Shown: positions 63,621 through 63,631 of the stretch, piece by piece
Position numbering within the stretch: position 1 is the stretch's first letter
How the letters are laid out: every line of letters starts with the position of its first letter
DNA from: Stagnihabitans sp039932095
Lineage (GTDB): Bacteria > Pseudomonadota > Alphaproteobacteria > Rhodobacterales > Rhodobacteraceae
Direction of reading: 5' to 3'
Length of the DNA stretch: 63,631 nucleotides
NCBI GenBank assembly: GCA_039932095.1
Contig: JBDTQR010000002.1
Span: 1-63,631, forward strand
Notes under the pieces: generated by a model
The model's database searches: none
Seen by the model: the letters and a program-made list of their open reading frames with translations, nothing else
Told to the model about the DNA's origin: nothing
Program-made: the position numbers and the translations under genes

Positions 63621-63631
63621 TCCAACGGCAA

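Overview
The window is a dense, high-GC chromosomal segment of an alphaproteobacterium, most likely from the order Rhodobacterales (Rhodobacteraceae/Paracoccaceae). The assignment rests on recognised families and their order: TrcR (DUF1013), COQ9 next to rpsU, aa3-type cytochrome oxidase subunit IV, DUF6173, a phaA-phaB pair, TlpA-argH-lipoprotein-lysA-TIGR02302, zinc-ribbon-ftsE-ftsX-acyltransferase, and DUF1244-amidohydrolase-pyk-rpmI-rplT. No rRNA, tRNA, CRISPR array, integrase, transposase or prophage gene was seen.

Layout. 1-4 kb: two divergent serralysin-type (M10) metalloproteases, and behind one of them a 66-residue gene carrying only the two ends of that family. 4-14 kb: TrcR, RNase T2, mscL, a flavin monooxygenase, a phytanoyl-CoA-dioxygenase-like gene, alanine dehydrogenase with its divergent Lrp regulator, a transglutaminase-like gene, TetR, an aldo/keto reductase and a methyltransferase. 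14-25 kb: rpsU, COQ9, a quinone oxidoreductase, a Sua5-type tRNA enzyme, an acyl-CoA dehydrogenase with an MBL hydrolase, small respiratory and lipoprotein genes, a mobA-mobB-GNAT operon and greA. 25-38 kb: ETF-ubiquinone oxidoreductase, a TPR protein overlapping ispE, a polyprenyl diphosphate synthase, small regulators, phaB/phaA, an EAL protein, tag, DUF2087 and GNAT. 38-49 kb: the argH-lysA-TIGR02302 and ftsEX blocks. 49-60 kb: a PNPOx-like gene, accA, dgcA, a D-amino-acid aminotransferase with azlCD, and an SDR/HxlR pair. 60-63.6 kb: DUF1244, an N-formylglutamate amidohydrolase, pyk, rpmI and rplT.

The accessory signal is type I secretion. Six genes look like T1SS cargo or derivatives: the two M10 proteases, the 66-aa relic, and three RTX proteins at 40.2, 50.0 and 58.3 kb. 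They are scattered singly among housekeeping genes, and no ABC exporter or membrane-fusion protein is present. One RTX gene sits between argH and the small lipoprotein/lysA, and one carries an N-terminal membrane helix. The best candidates for something undescribed are the 66-aa double-ended mini-serralysin, the membrane-anchored RTX protein, the MobB fusion to a second domain, an intergenic structured repeat present twice, and three TTGTAG hexamers at an exact 11-bp period.

Metabolic themes are polyhydroxybutyrate/acetoacetyl-CoA metabolism (phaA, phaB), fatty-acid oxidation (acyl-CoA dehydrogenase, ETF-QO), quinone/isoprenoid synthesis (COQ9, ispE, polyprenyl synthase), lysine/arginine synthesis, and D-amino-acid handling (dgcA, dat). 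All functions are read from sequence motifs and remembered family features; no database search was run.
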